DNA from: Brevibacterium atlanticum
GTDB lineage: Bacteria; Actinomycetota; Actinomycetes; Actinomycetales; Brevibacteriaceae
Length of the DNA: 64,000 bases
Assembly (NCBI RefSeq): GCF_011617245.1
Contig: NZ_CP050152.1
Coordinates: 2,160,503-2,224,502, forward strand
Reading direction: 5' to 3'
The position numbers were made by a program, and so were the translations under genes. The notes under the pieces were generated by a model. That model saw only the letters and a program-made list of their open reading frames with translations. It had not been told where the DNA came from and ran no database searches. Below, in pieces: positions 33,487 through 41,098 of this stretch. Every line of letters begins with the position of its first letter. Within the stretch, counting starts at the first letter, position 1.

Positions 33487-34799
33487 CCGTCGGTCCTCGT
33501 GCCGATCTGGACCAGCTGCGGCGCGGATGTGCAGCACCCGCCCGACGTCGCCTGCTCCGGGGCGTCGAACAGGCCCGATCCCCCGCACACTCCGGTGTCG
33601 GGCAGCTCCAGCTCGACACGGTCAGCCGCCTCGTGATCACCTGAGAGCTCGGCGACGACACTACGGACCTGCTCGTAGCCGGTCATCGCTAGAAACGTTG
33701 GAGCGCGGCCGTAGGACTTCGCACCGACGATGTAGAAGCCCGGTTCCGGGTGGGCGAGATCGGTCGCCCCCGTGGCGCGCACTGAGCCGCAGGAATGAAG
33801 ATTCGGATCAACCTCAGTGGCGACCTTCGTCGGAGCTTGCAGGCGCACGTCGAGGTCGAGGCGGACCTCGGTCAGGAACGACAGGTCCGGGCGGAAGCCG
33901 GTCGCGACGACCACCCGGTCAGCGGGATCGAGCCGTCGGCCGTCCTCGGCGACCAGGACCGCGCGGCCGTCCTCGACGAGGACCCGTTCGGTGCGGAACC
34001 CGGTGACGAGGTCGACGAGGCCGTCCTCGACGGCCTTCTTCGCGCGCTGGCCCAGGGCCCCACGCTCGGGCAGCTCGTCGGCGGCCCCGCCGCCGAACGC
34101 GTTGCCGACCGCGCCGCGGCGCAGCGCCCAGGTCACCCGGGTGCCCGGCTCGCGGCGGACCACTGTCGCGAGGTCGCCGATCGCGGTCGCTGCCGAGTGG
34201 CCGCTGCCGACCACCACGATGTGCTTGCCTGCCAGTTCGGCGGCCTCCTCGCGGCTCGGCGTGCGGTGATCAAGCAATCCGGCTTCGACGGCGGCCTGTT
34301 CGCCGAGAGCAGGCAGTCCCTCCGCGCCCGCCGGGCTCGGTGCCCGCCAGGTGCCCGAGGCGTCGACCACAGCCTTGGCCTCAAGCCGTTCTTCAGTGCC
34401 GTCGGCGCGGCGAACGTGGACAACGAAGGGCTGCTCCGCGCGGCCCGCATCGACCGAGAGATCGCGCCCCTTGCGGCCGACCCCCACGACGCGGGAGCCA
34501 TAACGAACACTGTCACCCAGCGCCTCGGCGAGCGGGGCCAGGTACTCCTCGACCCACTGAGAGCCGCTCGGGTATCCGGTTTCGGGTGCGCTCCAGCCGG
34601 TCGGCTCGAGCAGCCGGCGCGACGCTGGGTCGATGAGCTCGGGCCACGGTGAGAACAGGCGGACGTGGCCCCACTCGACCACGGTCGCTGCCGGGCTGTC
34701 GCCCGACTCCAGGACCAGAGGCTCGAGGCCTCGCTCGAGCAGATGAGCAGCAGCGGCCAGGCCCTGCGGACCGGCCCCAATAACGACGACATGATTCAT
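33483..34799 (-). CDS. FAD-dependent oxidoreductase with Cys-rich tail
   Basis: 438 residues from ATG 34799 (GGGGGTTGA before it). FAD motif VVVIGAGPQGLAAAAHLLERG at residue 4, second Rossmann motif IVVVGSGHSAATAIGDLA, and RVVVATGFRPDLSFL. The last 40 residues carry VCGGSGLF and GGCCTSAPQ, so three cysteines that may bind As(III). It is the first gene of the unit opposite arsR. Such flavoproteins recur in actinobacterial ars clusters without assigned activity. Confidence 0.85.
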   Translation of the reverse strand: MNHVVVIGAGPQGLAAAAHLLERGLEPLVLESGDSPAATVVEWGHVRLFSPWPELIDPASRRLLEPTGWSAPETGYPSGSQWVEEYLAPLAEALGDSVRYGSRVVGVGRKGRDLSVDAGRAEQPFVVHVRRADGTEERLEAKAVVDASGTWRAPSPAGAEGLPALGEQAAVEAGLLDHRTPSREEAAELAGKHIVVVGSGHSAATAIGDLATVVRREPGTRVTWALRRGAVGNAFGGGAADELPERGALGQRAKKAVEDGLVDLVTGFRTERVLVEDGRAVLVAEDGRRLDPADRVVVATGFRPDLSFLTEVRLDLDVRLQAPTKVATEVDPNLHSCGSVRATGATDLAHPEPGFYIVGAKSYGRAPTFLAMTGYEQVRSVVAELSGDHEAADRVELELPDTGVCGGSGLFDAPEQATSGGCCTSAPQLVQIGTRTDG

Positions 34800-34852
34800 T
34801 TCAACCCCCATGTATTGACGTTCTTCGATGGATTGAGCTTGCCTCACGTATC

Positions 34853-34862
34853 GACAGATGTC
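34853..34862. promoter_or_regulatory. Candidate ArsR operator between flavoprotein gene and arsR
   Basis: GACAGATGTC (GACA-N2-TGTC) is a short palindrome in the 86-bp divergent promoter region, 24 bp before the arsR ATG. The short length keeps this tentative. Confidence 0.35.
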
Positions 34863-34885
34863 AAAGCGTCAGGCAGAATGGAGGC

Positions 34886-35230
34886 ATGAGCACTCCCCCA
34901 GCCATCGAATCCGCGGCCGACGTCGCGCCCTGCTGCGTCCTCGGTGAGACGATCGACGACACTGTCGCCCAGGATCTCGCCAAGGTGTTCAAGGCCCTCG
35001 GCGACCCCACCCGGGTCAAGCTCATGTCCCTCATCACCGGCAGCACCGAGGGCGAGATGTGCGTCTGCGACCTCACAGAACCGGTGGGCCTGTCACAGCC
35101 GACGGTCTCCCACCACATGAAGCTGCTCGTCGATGCCGGCCTCGTCGAACGCGAGCAGCGCGGACGCTGGGCCTACTACCGGCCCACCATCGACACCCTC
35201 GCCGCCGCAGCAAAGGCGCTCATCGCCTGA
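34886..35230 (+). CDS. arsR: Arsenite-responsive repressor ArsR
   Basis: A 114-residue ArsR protein. The As(III) site MCVCDLTEPVGLSQPTVSHHMKLL (CVC at about residues 57-59, broken here only for description) lies at the start of the recognition helix as in classic ArsR; an additional N-terminal Cys pair (VAPCCVLG) could provide the third ligand, as in Corynebacterium ArsR1. It is divergent from the flavoprotein-MFS unit and probably represses that unit and itself. Confidence 0.93.
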   Translation: MSTPPAIESAADVAPCCVLGETIDDTVAQDLAKVFKALGDPTRVKLMSLITGSTEGEMCVCDLTEPVGLSQPTVSHHMKLLVDAGLVEREQRGRWAYYRPTIDTLAAAAKALIA

Positions 35231-35537
35231 TGCGAGGCGCGTCGTCCGGGCCTATGACGCCGACCGACTGGCCCGCCGTCGACACGAACAACAGCGCGAC
35301 CGTCTTCGCCAGGTATGAGGTCGAGTCGCCGGCTCTGCCTCGACCCATGCCATGGTCCGAGGCGTCGTCGAGCACCCGGTGAACGTCGGACTAGCAGCGG
35401 TCGCGATGGCAGCGTCGATCCGCTCGAGAACCTCGACAGCGCGCTTGACCACTGCGACAACATCGTCGACACTGCAGACTTCTACTTATGGGCCCGTCGG
35501 CGAGGTCTTCTGGTAAGCGCTCCAATGCCCCTGAACT
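35231..35537. other. Region before the spoU fragment, nothing recognised
   Basis: About 300 bp at the right end of island 1. Short frames exist on both strands, for example a minus-strand one beginning MVKRAVEVLERIDAAIATA near 35452, but none has a known match or ribosome site. It may be relic coding sequence. Confidence 0.4.
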
Positions 35538-35966
35538 CTAGTGCAACCTCGTCGCATAGAGCGCGAGTGCCGAGGACGCGGCGACGTTCAACGAATCCAC
35601 TCCACCCATCATCGGGATCGTGACTCTTCTGTCGAGCCGCTGCTCAGTCGCCCGAGTCAATCCATGACCCTCGGACCCGAAGACCAGGGCGAGTTTGTCG
35701 TGTTCTTCTGCGACCAGCTCGTCCAAGGTGATCGCGCCCTCGCCCAGAGTCATGCCTGCAACGACGAACCCTGCATCCTGGAGGGTGTCGATGCTCCCTG
35801 GCCAAGGATCGATTCTTGTCCATGGGATCTGGAAGACCGTACCCATCGACACTCGGATCGCTCGCCGGTACAACGGGTCAGCGCAACGAGGGGTCACGAG
35901 GACCGCATCGACGCCCATCGCTGCGGCAGAACGAATTAGAGCACCAACGTTGGTGTGGTGTTCCAA
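35538..35966 (-). pseudogene. Orphan 3' half of a SpoU/TrmH methyltransferase gene (copy B)
   Basis: 142 codons encoding the SPOUT knot: HTNVGALIRSAAAMGVDAVLV, RCADPLYRRAIRVSMGTVFQ, FGSEGHGLTRATE and IPMMGGVDSLNVAASSAL. The 150-residue N-terminal half of the family is absent. It is far closer to the intact gene at 57310 than copy A is, sharing a perfect 68-bp block with it. Upstream of the match (GGARSLEH) it instead resembles copy A, as expected if A and B are the same side of two related insertions. Probably a junction between two stacked islands. Confidence 0.8.
35881..35948 (-). repeat. 68-bp perfect direct repeat, copy 1
   Basis: Identical to 57647-57714 and in the same orientation; encodes the spoU segment around NVGALIRSAAAMGVDAVLV. 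Identity breaks at both ends, with many silent differences further into the gene. Confidence 0.9.
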
Positions 35967-36029
35967 ACTGCGCGCTCCGCCGACGAACAGTACGGCCGCC
36001 CGACCGAGGACAGAGAGAACGCATAAACA

Positions 36030-36375
36030 TCCGCAATGAGACCTACGCGCTCAGCAATGATGTCGAGATCCTGAAACTCGGGATCAGCACCTGATTCATC
36101 GACGACGACAAGGTTGCTGACGCGGTCAAGGCCGCGATCGAGATCGGCATCCGCACCATCGACGCCGGCCAGGCCCACGGCAACGAGCGCGGTGTCGGCG
36201 AGGGCGTGCGCAAATCCACGCGCTGCAGCCCTGGGGAGACTTCCGCGACGGCGACTACCCGATGGCAACCTCGCCGCCTGGAAGGCGCTCGAGGTAGCCC
36301 ATCAGGCGGGCAAGATCCGCGCGATCGCCGTCTCCAACTTCCTGCAGGCCGACCTCGAGAACAGGCTCCAGGACG
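36030..36375 (+). pseudogene. Aldo/keto reductase remnant
   Basis: Translation in pieces gives an aldo/keto reductase: SNDVEILKLGIST, an in-frame TGA near 36092, then DKVADAVKAAIEIGIRTIDAGQAHGNERGVGEGVR, an internal deletion, HALQPWGDFRDGDY, a frame change near 36260, and NLAAWKALEVAHQAGKIRAIAVSNF. Complete enzymes are about 280 residues. The TIM-barrel core is largely missing, so it cannot work. It lies directly beside spoU copy B, at the left end of island 2. Confidence 0.75.
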
Positions 36376-36500
36376 GGGCCGTCGCCCTGAAAGCTCACCG
36401 CTCCCTCATTGAGCCTTGCGGACGCATCATCCCGATCAAGAGAATCGAACGCGCTCCGGAGCCGTTCGGATCGAAGCTCGCACTACTCACTGTTGCAACC

Positions 36501-36536
36501 TACCGGTAGTCATGCTTACTATATACCGGTAGTCAT
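36501..36536 (+). promoter_or_regulatory. Direct repeats at the padR promoter
   Basis: TACCGGTAGTCAT occurs at 36501-36513 and again at 36524-36536, 10 bp apart; each contains palindromic ACCGGT, and ACTA/TAGT arms flank the second. The copies lie 26-61 bp before GTG 36562 and are the likely PadR target. Confidence 0.55.
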
Positions 36537-36561
36537 CGTCACAGAGTAGCAGGAGGGCCCT

Positions 36562-36909
36562 GTGGGCAAGCTGGCAACCGAGATGCTCAAGGGCACGTTG
36601 GAAGGTGTCGTGCTCGCCATTCTCGCGGGCCGATCCGCGTACGGATACGAAATCACGGCATGGCTGCGCGAGCAGGGATTCACCGACATCGCCGAGGGCA
36701 CCATCTACGCCCTGCTGGTGCGTATCGAACGGCACGGCCTGGTGGACGTGGAGAAGGTCCGTTCGGCCAAAGGTCCGCCACGCAAGGTCTACTCGCTCAA
36801 CGCCGACGGCCAGGAGTACCTCAGCGAGTTCTGGACGAACTGGGACTTCCTCGCCGAGAGGATCGACCACCTCCACAATCAGATCAATCAGCAAAAGCAA
36901 GGAGAGTAA
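36562..36909 (+). CDS. PadR-family transcriptional regulator
   Basis: 115 residues from GTG 36562 with AGGAGG 8 bases upstream. The PadR winged helix is evident: MLKGTLEGVVLAILA, SAYGYEITAWLREQG, EGTIYALLVRIERHGLV and a dimerising C-terminal helix. It is first in an operon with a DUF1048 gene and a two-gene ABC exporter, a layout common for drug-inducible efflux in Gram-positive bacteria. It probably represses its own operon through the repeats upstream. Confidence 0.9.
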   Translation: MGKLATEMLKGTLEGVVLAILAGRSAYGYEITAWLREQGFTDIAEGTIYALLVRIERHGLVDVEKVRSAKGPPRKVYSLNADGQEYLSEFWTNWDFLAERIDHLHNQINQQKQGE

Positions 36910-36911
36910 TC

Positions 36912-37277
36912 GTGGCCGCACATTGGATCGAGACGATCACCGGATCGTTCGAGGACAAGAAGCGCTGGCGCGCGTACAAGGCACGAGTGCAGCAGCTGCC
37001 GCCGAGCCACCGCACTGCCGTCGAGGGCGTCGAACGGTACCTGATGATGACCGGCCCCGCCGATGGCGACCACCTGCTGCAGATGGTCGACGATCTGGCC
37101 GAGCTGTTCGAGCAGGGCGCAGCAGACGGCACACCAGTGCGGGAGGTCGTCGGCGATGATCCGGTGGAGTTCGTCGACACCTTCAAGAACAACTACGGGC
37201 TCGCCGGCTGGATCGGCAAGGAGCAGCGCCGACTCGAGGACGCGATCCAGCGCGCCGAGACCGAGGAGAAGCCGTGA
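36912..37277 (+). CDS. DUF1048-family protein
   Basis: A 121-residue helical protein from GTG 36912, 2 bp after padR. It contains KRWRAYKARVQQLPPSHRTAVEGVERYLM and VGDDPVEFVDTFKNNYGLAGWIGKE, which match DUF1048, a small cytoplasmic family whose structures are four-helix bundles. Its genes usually stand between padR and ABC exporter genes, so a role as accessory or regulator is likely, but none is proven. Its stop overlaps the ABC ATPase start. Confidence 0.8.
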   Translation: MAAHWIETITGSFEDKKRWRAYKARVQQLPPSHRTAVEGVERYLMMTGPADGDHLLQMVDDLAELFEQGAADGTPVREVVGDDPVEFVDTFKNNYGLAGWIGKEQRRLEDAIQRAETEEKP

Positions 37278-38095
37278 TGACCACCGCAACGGCGAAGACG
37301 GCCGCGCCGCCGGCGATCCTTGTGCAGGGCATCGAGAAGTCGTTCAAGGATGTCCAGGTGCTACGTGGCGTCGACTTCGAGGTGACGCCGGGCAGCATCT
37401 TTGCCCTGCTCGGTTCCAACGGAGCCGGGAAGACGACGCTGGTGCGGATCCTGTCGACACTGCTCACGGCCGACGGCGGCACCGCGACTGTCGAGGGCAT
37501 CGATGTCGCCGCTGATCCGCAGCGTGTGCGCGAGTCAATCAGTCTCACCGGTCAGTTCGCGGCCGTCGACGAGGTGCTCACCGGCCGGGAGAATCTCGTG
37601 CTCGTGGCGAAGCTGCGTCACTTGAAGAATCCCGGTGCAGTCGCCGACGACCTGCTCGCCCGCTTCAACCTCACCGACGCAGGGGCCCGGAGGGCAGCCA
37701 CCTACTCCGGGGGCATGCGCCGCAGACTCGACATCGCAATGAGCCTGATCGACAACCCGCCGATCATCTTCCTCGACGAGCCCACCACCGGATTGGATCC
37801 CCAAGCCCGGATCGAGGTATGGCAGACCGTCAAGCACCTCGCCGCTGGCGGTACGACGGTACTGCTGACGACGCAGTATCTCGACGAAGCCGAACAACTC
37901 GCCGACCGGATCGCAATCCTGCACCAGGGCCGGATCATCGTCAACGGCAGTCTCACTGAACTCAAACAGCTTCTCCCGCCGGCCGAGGTCGAGTACGTCG
38001 AGAAGCAGCCCACGCTCGAGGACGTCTTCCTCACCCTCGTCGGAGACCACGACGCGGACAACACCGCGCGCGGCAGTGCCGACACGGACAAGTAA
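37277..38095 (+). CDS. ABC exporter ATP-binding protein (DrrA-like)
   Basis: 272 residues. Walker A LLGSNGAGKTTLVRIL, Q-loop SLTGQFAAVDEVLTGRENL, signature YSGGMRRRLDIAM, Walker B IIFLDEPTTGLDPQAR, and a His switch region in which TTQYLDEAEQLADRI is intact. The tail EYVEKQPTLEDVFLTLVG is that of DrrA-type drug exporters. ATG 37277 overlaps the preceding stop; a GTG at 37274 is alternative. It pairs with the permease 10 bp downstream to pump a hydrophobic drug out of the cell. Confidence 0.93.
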   Translation: MTTATAKTAAPPAILVQGIEKSFKDVQVLRGVDFEVTPGSIFALLGSNGAGKTTLVRILSTLLTADGGTATVEGIDVAADPQRVRESISLTGQFAAVDEVLTGRENLVLVAKLRHLKNPGAVADDLLARFNLTDAGARRAATYSGGMRRRLDIAMSLIDNPPIIFLDEPTTGLDPQARIEVWQTVKHLAAGGTTVLLTTQYLDEAEQLADRIAILHQGRIIVNGSLTELKQLLPPAEVEYVEKQPTLEDVFLTLVGDHDADNTARGSADTDK

Positions 38096-38105
38096 GGAGC
38101 ACCAG

Positions 38106-38879
38106 ATGGCCACGCACGTCTTCGCCGACACCACAGTCCTCACCGGGAGGTCCCTGCGTCACGTCGTGCGCAGCCCGGACACCATCATCACTACCGCGAT
38201 CATGCCGATCGCCATGATGCTGTTGTTCGTCTTCGTCCTCGGCGGGGCGATCGACACCGGCCAGCCCCCGGGGACCGATTCGTATGTCAACTACCTGCTG
38301 CCCGGGATTCTGCTCATCACGATCGCCTCAGGCATCGCCTACACCGCGGTCCGACTCTTTACCGACATGGCTGGCGGAATCGTCGAGCGCTTCCAGTCCA
38401 TGCCGATCGCTCGTTCATCCGTGTTGTGGGCGCACGTGCTCACCTCGGTCGTCGCCAACGTCGTCTCTCTCATAGTCGTCGTCGGTGTCGCTTTCCTCAT
38501 GGGCTTTCGCCCCAGCGCTGGCGTGCTGGACTGGCTCGCAGCCGCTGCCATCCTGATCCTGTTCACCCTCGCGCTGACGTGGATCGCCGTCATCCCGGGC
38601 CTCACTGCCAAGACCGTGGACGGAGCGAGTGCATTCTCGTACCCGCTCATCTTCCTGCCGTTCATCAGCTCAGCCTTTGTGCCCACCGAGTCCATGCCCG
38701 GACCGGTTCGATGGTTCGCCGAGTACCAGCCTGTGACTTCCATCGTGAACACCATCCGCGACCTGTTCGCCGGCCAACCGCTCGGCGCGGACCTCTGGGT
38801 CGCCCTGGGCTGGTGCGTCGGAATCCTGGTGGTCGCCTACGTGTTCGCCATGGCCACCTACCGCCGGCGGGTCGCCTGA
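38106..38879 (+). CDS. ABC-2 type drug exporter permease (DrrB-like)
   Basis: 257 residues with six predicted helices and the ABC2 permease layout: N-terminal VLTGRSLRHVVRSPDTII, NYLLPGILLITIASG, a loop FTDMAGGIVERFQSMPIARSS, and LPFISSAFVPTESMPGPVRWFAEYQPVT before the last helices. That final 'P..R..A.YQP.T' motif is shared by DrrB proteins. It forms the membrane part of the exporter with the preceding ATPase. A purine-rich AAGGAG site precedes ATG 38106. It is the last gene of the PadR operon. Confidence 0.92.
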   Translation: MATHVFADTTVLTGRSLRHVVRSPDTIITTAIMPIAMMLLFVFVLGGAIDTGQPPGTDSYVNYLLPGILLITIASGIAYTAVRLFTDMAGGIVERFQSMPIARSSVLWAHVLTSVVANVVSLIVVVGVAFLMGFRPSAGVLDWLAAAAILILFTLALTWIAVIPGLTAKTVDGASAFSYPLIFLPFISSAFVPTESMPGPVRWFAEYQPVTSIVNTIRDLFAGQPLGADLWVALGWCVGILVVAYVFAMATYRRRVA

Positions 38880-39236
38880 GGCACGACGTCCGTGTTCACT
38901 GGTCTTGTCACCCCAACCTGCCGCAGCGCCGGCCATGGAAAAGTGCGTGGACGAACCTGTTCACCGCAGTCCAGGCACTACCAAAGCCAGCGACCGGACC
39001 GACCAGCCGAAACTACCGGCCCGACCCAAGGACTCTCAGTGGAACACACCGAGCAGCGAGGTCCGGCGACCATCCCTGCTCGCATACATGAGCATGAGAC
39101 TGCGCAAAGAGGAGAACACGTGACCGTTCCCAAGCCCATCGGTGTATCGAGGCGAAGGCGGCAGGGCTCAGGCGCAGCGACGTTGAGATTCCTCGCCGGT
39201 ATGCCCGAGTGCCCACCGAACACGGTCGCACGCATG
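38880..39236. other. Gene-free stretch after the ABC operon
   Basis: About 360 bp with no convincing gene. A GTG at 39120 with GAGGAG upstream opens a basic frame (VTVPKPIGVSRRRRQGSG), but it runs antisense into the tautomerase gene, so it is at most a truncated gene start. No hairpin was seen. Confidence 0.4.
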
Positions 39237-39458
39237 TCAGCTCCCCGGCGACCGCCCTCCCATCGCCTCGCGGAGGATGGTTCCACCGACGGCGTACTTA
39301 GCATCAGAGACCTCGGTGATCAACACGTGCACCGACTCCGAAGGAGCACCCGTGCTGGTCGTGATGGCATCGGTGATGCCTTCAGCGATGGCCTTGTACT
39401 GCGGTGTGCGTTCACCCAACATGAGCTCGGGCACGATGGCGACGTTGTCAATGGGCAT
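39237..39458 (-). CDS. 4-oxalocrotonate tautomerase-like protein
   Basis: A 73-residue tautomerase-fold protein from ATG 39458. Pro follows the initiator Met (MPIDNVAIVPEL), providing the catalytic N-terminal proline, and the rest (QYKAIAEGITDAITTSTG, VHVLITEVSDAKYAVGG) matches the family, including the KYAVGG strand where the second Arg or Lys usually sits. Substrate unknown. It is divergent from the HxlR gene; such pairs often respond to quinones or aldehydes. Confidence 0.85.
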   Translation of the reverse strand: MPIDNVAIVPELMLGERTPQYKAIAEGITDAITTSTGAPSESVHVLITEVSDAKYAVGGTILREAMGGRSPGS

Positions 39459-39534
39459 GATCGAGATTCCTTCTGCTGGAAGACGACGGGTCTCCTTCGA
39501 TGATGGCCTGCCACGAGCACCTTCGGAAGACGGC

Positions 39535-39544
39535 ACTTTCAAGT
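39535..39544. promoter_or_regulatory. Possible HxlR site
   Basis: ACTTTCAAGT has palindromic ACTT/AAGT arms and lies midway in the 110-bp region between the divergent tautomerase and hxlR genes. Short, hence tentative. Confidence 0.3.
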
Positions 39545-39568
39545 CAGGAACGCACCGGCAGGTAAGAC

Positions 39569-39895
39569 ATGGACACCACAGCAGAAACGCCCCACGACTC
39601 CACCGACAGCTACTGCGGTGCGACGGTGCGCCGCACGATCAACCTCATCGGCGGCAAGTGGACGATGCTGATCCTGTGGAAACTGCTGGACCAGGAGCAT
39701 CGCTATGCCGAGCTGCAGCGCCGAGTCGCCGGAATCTCTCAGAAGGTGCTCTCCAGTGAGCTGAAATCCTTGGTCAACGCCGGTCTCGTCGAACGCGAGG
39801 TCACACCGGCGGTCCCGCCGCAGGTCACATACCGCATCACCGCCGAGGGCAGGAGCCTGGACGACAAGGACCAACCAATTCATTCGGTCAGCTAA
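39569..39895 (+). CDS. HxlR-family regulator, C-terminus altered
   Basis: 108 residues. The HxlR core is intact: CGATVRRTINLIGGKWTMLILWKLL, YAELQRRVAGISQKVLSSELKSL, LVEREVTPAVPPQVTYRITAEGRSL. After that the family normally continues with a helix of 15-20 residues ending near a Trp; here it ends DDKDQPIHSVS, which looks like a late frameshift. DNA binding may survive but dimerisation could suffer. It is divergent from the tautomerase gene. Confidence 0.8.
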   Translation: MDTTAETPHDSTDSYCGATVRRTINLIGGKWTMLILWKLLDQEHRYAELQRRVAGISQKVLSSELKSLVNAGLVEREVTPAVPPQVTYRITAEGRSLDDKDQPIHSVS

Positions 39896-40275
39896 CTCCT
39901 GTTGATCCTTTGCTCTGATCGAGCACAACTCTGGAGCCCGTCGATGCTCGGTGTGCCGTTGCGCGCACTGGTTGACTCAGTGACTTCCCGTCATCCGAAC
40001 TCAGTGTCGACGCCGCTGTCGTAGTCCGAGCGGACGAACCTGCACCGAACGCACCGTAACTGCGAGCCCGAGCCGTTCACTGCTGATGCGGGCATCCGCA
40101 TCGCCTGCGCGGAGCACGGCGTGCACGGGGTCGTCGACCCGTTCGAGGGCGGTCGCTGTACAACTGTCCTCTCGCCCGAGATCCAGTCTCCGGCGAACAG
40201 GCGTCGATCTTGGAAAGAAGCGTTGCTCGCTGCAGCGGTTGGCGATACCTCGTGAATGTCCGTTAGCGTGAAGGT
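39896..40275. other. Degenerate coding region
   Basis: 380 bp. A plus-strand frame (about 40035-40255) reads CEPEPFTADAGIRIACAEHGVHGVV then DPFEGGRC, protein-like but lacking a start after a TAG. No family is recognised. It may be the remains of a gene upstream of the deaminase. Confidence 0.35.
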
Positions 40276-40331
40276 GTGCTTTCCGACGACCTGCGACAGC
40301 TTGCCCACGAGACGATCGACCACGCTCGACG

Positions 40332-40967
40332 GTGGCAGGTGGCTTGCTCACCGAGTCCGGGCACGTCGTCCTCGGCCTGAACACGTACCACTTCCTCGGT
40401 GGCCCGTGTGGCGAGATCGCCGCCCTGTCCAACCACGCATCAACAGCCCCCGATGATCCGATCGTCGCGGTCGCAGCAGCGTACGGTCCGACCGGCGACG
40501 TCATCGCTCCGTGCGGGAAGTGCCGGCAGATCATCTTCGACACCTCTCCGTCCATCCGCTTCGTGGTGCGCGAAGCGAACGGTCTGACGGCTCGCACCGC
40601 GGAGGAGCTCCTGCCCTTCGCCTACGACTGGCGGGACGCGGAGCGCCCGCAGCGGATCTACATGTGGGAAGGATACGAATCCGCGATCCGCTCGGGCGCG
40701 AAGCGCCAGACCATTCGCATCGACGACCCGTTCCGTCCAGGGCAGGCTGACCTCGTGTTCGAGAAAGACAGCGGCGACGTCGTCAGCATCGCCGCGACTG
40801 TCACCGACGTCCGATCCGTGCCCCGCAGCGAGCTCACCGACGACGACGCCAAGCGGGGTGGCTTCGACACGCTCAACGACCTCAACGCTGCTCTCGACCA
40901 GCATTATCCGGGCCTGCAGGCCTCAAGCGCGATCGACATCGTGGCCTTCACCCTGTCGAAGCGGTGA
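40332..40967 (+). CDS. Cytidine deaminase-like domain fused to an ASCH domain; 5' end probably frameshifted
   Basis: 211 residues from GTG 40332. Residues 15-85 look like cytidine deaminase: GGPCGEIAALSNHA (zinc Cys and catalytic Glu) and APCGKCRQIIFD (two zinc Cys). Residues 105-211 are ASCH-like (IYMWEGYESAIRSGAKRQTIRID...), an RNA-binding fold. The family's first helix lies in another frame: GTG 40276 opens LSDDLRQLAHETIDHARR, so about one base has changed near 40325. Either the gene is broken or translation starts at 40332. The fusion suggests modified-nucleoside or RNA metabolism; the substrate is unknown. Confidence 0.65.
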   Translation: MAGGLLTESGHVVLGLNTYHFLGGPCGEIAALSNHASTAPDDPIVAVAAAYGPTGDVIAPCGKCRQIIFDTSPSIRFVVREANGLTARTAEELLPFAYDWRDAERPQRIYMWEGYESAIRSGAKRQTIRIDDPFRPGQADLVFEKDSGDVVSIAATVTDVRSVPRSELTDDDAKRGGFDTLNDLNAALDQHYPGLQASSAIDIVAFTLSKR

Positions 40968-41098
40968 GCACACGCTGACAGACGGCCGATCCTGACCCGT
41001 CATGCTCAATAGTGGTGCGCGTCCAGCTTCTCGGCAGCAGGGTGACTCACCGCTTCGTCAAGGTCGTACGTGGTCACCAGAGATGATTGCAGAGCCGG

